In this document: one piece after another, positions 60,096-64,000 of the stretch | Layout: every line of letters begins with the position of its first letter | Numbering within the stretch: the stretch's first letter is position 1 | DNA from: CAYPIE01 sp964410665 | Lineage (GTDB): Bacteria; Planctomycetota; Planctomycetia; Gemmatales; Gemmataceae | Length of the DNA stretch: 64,000 bases | Direction of reading: 5' to 3' | Assembly (NCBI GenBank): GCA_964410665.1 | Contig: CAYPIE010000019.1 | Span: forward strand, 1 to 64,000 | Translations under genes and position numbers: made by a program | The notes under the pieces: model-generated | The model's database searches: none | The model's input: only the letters and a program-made list of their open reading frames with translations | What the model was told of the DNA's origin: nothing

Positions 60096-60836
60096 TTAGC
60101 GAACGATCTGGCACGCAGGACGCTGCGCTTGCAGTTGTTCGATGGCCTGTTCACTGAGCTTGGCCCGACCAACCTCCAAACGAGTCAAGGAGGGAAATTT
60201 GGCGAGAATCTTCAGGCCCTGGTCGGTGATCGCTGGACTTAAACGCAATTCCTGAAGTTGCGATACGGATTGCAACGACTGCAACCCCGCATCCGTGATT
60301 TTGGACTGTTCCAAATTGACCCGTAGCGGCTTCGCAAACGATTGCAGAGCCGTCAGCTGATCATTGGTGGCGGTGGCGTTGTAACGTGCCACAAGTTTGT
60401 TCAATGGCTTTAGCTCCTGCAGCGTCCTGATCCCCGCTTCGGTCAAGGGCGTCACATCCAAGCTTAAGCCCACGAGGTGAAGGAGATGATCGATCTCCTG
60501 GAGCTTCTCATCACTGAGTAACGGTTCCTCTCCTTTCTCCGAGGGGAGTTCCAAGGCAAACTCGATGGGCAGATCGGGTAAGCTTGCCAGATTGTCCAGC
60601 CGTTGAGCCGACTCGATGACAAAAACGGGGGTCATGGTATCGACCCAGTCCCGCTGGGCATACCGTCCATCAAATTTTACATAGATCGATTTTGCGATAT
60701 CGATTTGCTTTGTTCGATCCGGGGGTGGCTTGTCCACCGCGGCAGGGGGGGTCGCCGCTACTGGCTTTTTTGTCCGCGGAGCACACGACACACCCATCAG
60801 CATGATCCATGCTGCCATGAAGAGACGAAAGCGCAT
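60096..60836 (-). CDS. lipoprotein with leucine-rich repeats
   Basis: 246 residues from ATG 60836 (GGAGGA upstream). Signal MRFRLFMAAWIMLMGVSC gives Cys18 as lipid site. Linker with Pro/Lys, then a 'KFDGRYAQRDWVDTMTPVFV' region and LRR units (LVGLSLDVTPLTEAGIRTLQ, VNLEQSKITDAGLQSLQSVS, LRLSPAITDQGLKILAKFPS, LEVGRAKLSEQAIEQLQAQR). Similar in type to the LRR lipoprotein at 18719. Faces the periplasm. Confidence 0.85.
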   Translation of the reverse strand: MRFRLFMAAWIMLMGVSCAPRTKKPVAATPPAAVDKPPPDRTKQIDIAKSIYVKFDGRYAQRDWVDTMTPVFVIESAQRLDNLASLPDLPIEFALELPSEKGEEPLLSDEKLQEIDHLLHLVGLSLDVTPLTEAGIRTLQELKPLNKLVARYNATATNDQLTALQSFAKPLRVNLEQSKITDAGLQSLQSVSQLQELRLSPAITDQGLKILAKFPSLTRLEVGRAKLSEQAIEQLQAQRPACQIVR

Positions 60837-60942
60837 AATGAGTCCTCCAAGGAACCGGAGTTGCCGCCCGAGACAGCGGAGTCCATTACTCCACACCTTG
60901 GTGCTCAACATAGGAAACGCGCGGGCAACGAACACACCCCGG

Positions 60943-61773
60943 CTAAGGCGTGTGTTCCTCGAGGAATTGCCACAGTTGTGGCAGAAAGTCCTCGGGTAGA
61001 GGACTGTTGTGGTCATCCCCTTCCAGCCGGATCAATCGCTTGGGCGGATTGGCCAGGCCAAAGAGTTGTTCGCTCTGGAGAAAAGGCACCAAGGTATCTT
61101 CCGTCGCCCCCGCGATGAGCACCGGACGAGTGCAACGGCTCAGCTTGTTGCTGTTATCAAACCGATTCGACATCAAAAGATGCGTTGGCAGCCAAGGGTA
61201 GAGCTGCTTGGCCACCGCCGGTAACGAGGTAAAGCTCTTCATCAGGATCAGGCAATGGTGGTCCAGACGCGTGGCCAGCTCGACCGCCACTCCGCCACCC
61301 AGGGACTCGCCGTAGAGCACAATCTGAGAACCACCGATCCCTTGCTGGTCACGCAGCCACTTGTAGGCAACCTCCGCCGCGGCATAACAGCCTGCCTCAC
61401 TCGGTTTGCCTTCACTCTTACCATAGCCAGGGTAGTCAAAAATGAAGACCGAGCGATTCAATGCCTGGCCAAAGCGGACCATGGTCTGACCGCGGCCACT
61501 GAGGTTACCGCCGTTGCCATGACAGATTAGCAGGGCACTTTGCGAGCCAGAAACCGGGTACCACCAACCATGGAGGCGGATCCTCGAAGGCATGCTTAGG
61601 GTGACGTCTGTAATCGACGGATCCGGCGGGGGTTCCCAAAACTCGGCCGCCTTCAAGGGGGAATACACCAGCCGATTCTCGAACCACAACATCATGGTCA
61701 GCACGGCTCCATAAACCAGGATGAACCCCAGCAGTAGACGGGTGAAGCCCCGCCGCCAGCCACGCTGGATCAT
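60943..61773 (-). CDS. membrane-anchored alpha/beta hydrolase (BEM46-like)
   Basis: 276 residues from ATG 61773. An N-terminal span (LLLGFILVYGAVLTMMLWFE) is followed by LICHGNGGNLSGRGQ (oxyanion), FDYPGYGKSEGKPSEAG, nucleophile YGESLGGGVAVELA, acid GATEDTLVPFLQSE and His EGDDHNSPLPE. This organisation is that of the BEM46/ABHD13-like hydrolases. ATG overlaps the lnt stop, indicating co-translation. Confidence 0.9.
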   Translation of the reverse strand: MIQRGWRRGFTRLLLGFILVYGAVLTMMLWFENRLVYSPLKAAEFWEPPPDPSITDVTLSMPSRIRLHGWWYPVSGSQSALLICHGNGGNLSGRGQTMVRFGQALNRSVFIFDYPGYGKSEGKPSEAGCYAAAEVAYKWLRDQQGIGGSQIVLYGESLGGGVAVELATRLDHHCLILMKSFTSLPAVAKQLYPWLPTHLLMSNRFDNSNKLSRCTRPVLIAGATEDTLVPFLQSEQLFGLANPPKRLIRLEGDDHNSPLPEDFLPQLWQFLEEHTP

Positions 61774-63566
61774 GAACGTCGTCCTCGGAAGCTGCCCACC
61801 AGCCCAAAGAACACGATCAATCCACACCCGGCAGGAAACCAGTCACCCCAGCGGGCATACAGACTGCTCCGCTGGTCAATGGGCACTTCGGCTTTGACCA
61901 CCGCCGTCTGTTGCTTGGAGGCATGCCAACTGGCTGCGGGCAGCGCGATGACCCGGCCATCGCTATCGATCAGTGCCGAGATGCCGATGTTCACCGCTCG
62001 CGCCAGCGCACGCCGGGCTTCGACAGCCCGAAAACGCGCGATGGCCAGATGCTGTTCGTGTTCTTCGGTCCGCTTGAACCAGCCGTCGTTGGAAATGTTG
62101 ACCAGAAAATCCACTGACTCCCCGGTATTGTCTCCCACATAACGACGCGCCAGGGTGGGATCGGTATCTTCGTAACAAATCAACACCCCGAAGTGATAAG
62201 TCTGATCCCCGCTTCTCAGTGGCAGCCGGGCATAGTCCTCTCCCGCGGCGATGCCATAGTCATGGTCATACGGAGAAAACATTTTCATAAACGGCAGCGT
62301 TTTCTCGAACGGGATATACTCCCCGAACGGGACGCGGTGCATCTTGTGATAGATGCCGCCGATACGGCCATCCGGCTGGATTAACAGTGCGGTGTTGTAC
62401 TTGCGGTCGTCCCCGTCGGGCATGATCTGCTGTGTGTTCAGTCCCAACAGGACCGCCGTTCGCTGTTGCCCACGCCAGCGAAACTCTTCGGTGAGCTCCG
62501 CTTCATACTTGAGCAATTGCCGCCAGGTGTAGGCAGGGAACTCGGCAGGTCGCTGGTTTGGTCGTAAATAATACGGGTCGGGATAACTGGTCTCCGGCCA
62601 AACCACCAAATCGGGGTTTGGCGGGGTCGCCAGGGCTTTCTGCGTCAGCACATCATGGTGCTGTTTCATGTTGAGGATGGCATCCACAGCTCGTTCGCGA
62701 TCGGGGCTGTTGCGACTGTTGCGAATGTCTTGAGGAATATCCCCTTGAATCAGGGCCAACTGCGGCCCCGAAGCAAACGGTGGATGATCCAACCGAATGG
62801 TGCCATAAGCCACGATCGCCGCGAGCAAGCCTAGGGCCGCTATCGTCCAACCGAGCTGTGTTTTCCGCCCCAACCCAACCGCCGTTTCCGGAATGCGCAG
62901 CCACCTACGCAGGCCGGCGATCTGGAGGGTGAACACGCCAAGGAGGGTGCCCACGAAAGCGATCACCCAGCTCAGGCCATAAGTGCCGGTAAGGTCCACG
63001 ACTTGAATGAGTCGCAAGGCATCATGTTGAGCATGCGCCAGAAAATACCAGGCAAAGCCCCCCAACAAGCTGCCACGCAGATATTCCAAGCCCACCCAAA
63101 CACTGGGCAAAACCAAGTACACCGGCAGTGGACTCCGCTGCACCAGCCGGCGGGTCAGGCCCACCGCCAGCACGACATAGAAGGCACAGTATAGAGTCAA
63201 GCCAAGCCAAGCGAGAAACATCATCGGATGAGCCACGCGCAACCACTGGAGGGCTGGCAGAAACAAAACCAGTCCACCGAGATACGCACTGGCGTACACA
63301 CGTACCAGTGAAGCACGAGCAAAGACCAACCAGGTCAACGGAACCAGAGCCAACCAGGCCAGATAGCCCTGATTGAGCGGAAAGAAACTCGCCCAGCATA
63401 GCCCGCCAAACAACAGTGCCGGCAACAGCAAGCGGGACTGGCTCGTCATTGGCGGCGACTCGGGGGCCAAGGTCGCCTCGGTCGTTGGATTCGGCTGCAG
63501 CCGTGACAGCGGAGCAGAAGTGAGTTCCAAGGTCAGCGCTCCATCGGTTTGACGCCCGTTTTGCAC
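61770..63566 (-). CDS. lnt: apolipoprotein N-acyltransferase
   Basis: 598 residues from GTG 63566; ATG 63449 would give 559 residues and a start (MTSQSRLLLPALLFGGLCWA) more like other Lnt proteins. About seven membrane spans precede the nitrilase-like domain with the triad Glu325 (VVWPETSYPD), Lys408 (GIYHKMHRVPFGEY) and Cys464 (GVLICYEDTDP). It adds the third acyl chain to lipoproteins, fitting the many lipoproteins in this window. Close packing between moeA and the hydrolase suggests an operon. Confidence 0.95.
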   Translation of the reverse strand: MQNGRQTDGALTLELTSAPLSRLQPNPTTEATLAPESPPMTSQSRLLLPALLFGGLCWASFFPLNQGYLAWLALVPLTWLVFARASLVRVYASAYLGGLVLFLPALQWLRVAHPMMFLAWLGLTLYCAFYVVLAVGLTRRLVQRSPLPVYLVLPSVWVGLEYLRGSLLGGFAWYFLAHAQHDALRLIQVVDLTGTYGLSWVIAFVGTLLGVFTLQIAGLRRWLRIPETAVGLGRKTQLGWTIAALGLLAAIVAYGTIRLDHPPFASGPQLALIQGDIPQDIRNSRNSPDRERAVDAILNMKQHHDVLTQKALATPPNPDLVVWPETSYPDPYYLRPNQRPAEFPAYTWRQLLKYEAELTEEFRWRGQQRTAVLLGLNTQQIMPDGDDRKYNTALLIQPDGRIGGIYHKMHRVPFGEYIPFEKTLPFMKMFSPYDHDYGIAAGEDYARLPLRSGDQTYHFGVLICYEDTDPTLARRYVGDNTGESVDFLVNISNDGWFKRTEEHEQHLAIARFRAVEARRALARAVNIGISALIDSDGRVIALPAASWHASKQQTAVVKAEVPIDQRSSLYARWGDWFPAGCGLIVFFGLVGSFRGRRS

Positions 63567-63568
63567 CC

Positions 63569-64000
63569 TTAACCAGGATCCAGGGGCAACACAGGCAGGA
63601 ATTCTCCTGCAGCGTAGGTATGTTCTCCAGCTGGAAGCACCAGTAGCGTATCCGCTTGCGTAAGGGAACGCAGGTCCGCGGAACCCAGCCAGGGAACGGG
63701 CTCGACCAGCTGTTGGTCGTGGCTGTGAATGCGTCGCGCCGGATGATAGGTCGGCCGGTCGCTGCGGTGGAGGAAATCAGTCGCCAGCGGTAAACGTTCT
63801 TCGAGGATCACCTTCCCACGCCAGCCACGCAAGACTTGCATGGCCGGGCGAACAAATAGCTCAAAGCAGACAAAGCTGCTTACGGGGTTTCCCGGGAGAC
63901 CGAATACCAGCCGATCATCCGTGGTGCCAAACAGCAAAGGCTTACCAGGCTTCATGGCCACCTTGTGCAGATGGATCGCCACGCCAAGCTCGGCGAGCAC
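63569..64000 (-). CDS. moeA: molybdopterin molybdenumtransferase MoeA, C-terminal part
   Basis: Partial: the gene runs off the right edge. The visible 143 residues contain the end of the MoeA catalytic domain (HKVAMKPGKPLLFGTTDDRL, VFGLPGNPVSSFVCFELFVR) and the C-terminal beta domain (GSADLRSLTQADTLLVLPAG). MoeA inserts molybdate into molybdopterin. The lnt gene follows immediately. Confidence 0.95.
   Translation of the reverse strand: MLAELGVAIHLHKVAMKPGKPLLFGTTDDRLVFGLPGNPVSSFVCFELFVRPAMQVLRGWRGKVILEERLPLATDFLHRSDRPTYHPARRIHSHDQQLVEPVPWLGSADLRSLTQADTLLVLPAGEHTYAAGEFLPVLPLDPG

Overview
This window looks like a chromosomal segment of a GC-rich planctomycete, most likely a member of the Gemmataceae/Gemmatales. 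Marker families support this: a TIGR02996 'repeat-companion' domain followed by leucine-rich repeats, two DUF1559 pilin-like proteins, Ser/Thr kinases with long repeat-rich tails, a secreted RTX protein carrying the planctomycete 'LExR' N-terminal signature, and many small lipoproteins with no known function. The window is a scaffold: 100 Ns at 4679-4778 interrupt an 11-bp tandem repeat. Both ends cut genes: a kinase-type TPR tail on the left and moeA on the right.

Layout. 0-5 kb: kinase/TPR tail, small unknown proteins, and an RpoD-like sigma factor with a long acidic N-terminus. 5-16.8 kb: a solitary vWA protein, a MEMO-like AmrB with an overlapping hydrolase, a LarA-like racemase-family protein, a YpfJ-type metallopeptidase, rpe facing a degenerate receiver protein, methyltransferases, an oxidoreductase, and a run of hydrolase/GNAT genes. 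17-18.7 kb: a decay zone with an ECF sigma gene broken by two in-frame stops, an intact VOC gene, and the probable remains of a secreted protein. 18.7-32.6 kb: LRR lipoprotein, orphan SBP_bac_5 protein, tsaB, RNase HI-like, DUF58/BatD-like pair, argS, SIMPL protein and TIGR02996-LRR protein. 32.6-34.1 kb: a second decay zone with a sulfatase scrap, a 5'-truncated DUF1254/DUF1214 gene and a perfect 39-bp inverted repeat. 34.2-45.5 kb: signalling and surface genes of visibly higher GC: a SpoIIE phosphatase sensor, a TPMT-like methyltransferase, an RTX protein with near-identical 252-bp repeats, a 1063-aa kinase, and a two-gene ATP-grasp/TauD-type dioxygenase module. 46-64 kb: TlpA-like lipoprotein, VTT-aroK-prepilin peptidase-hisH operon, MarC protein, a twin DUF1559 duplication, the dnaJ-like/rnpA/yidD/glycosylase/enoyl-CoA hydratase/PfkB/GNAT string, and the moeA-lnt-hydrolase-LRR lipoprotein string.

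The strongest candidates for something undescribed are: (1) the TPR-ATP-grasp plus Fe(II)/2-oxoglutarate dioxygenase pair at 43.1-45.5 kb, which looks like a small biosynthetic or modification module; (2) a dispersed family of hairpin-forming elements sharing the terminus CTGAGCGGCGGGT, with four loci in 64 kb; and (3) the twin DUF1559 genes, whose coding parts are almost identical while their flanks have diverged, as expected from gene conversion. All functional calls come from reading the translated sequence by eye; no database search was possible.
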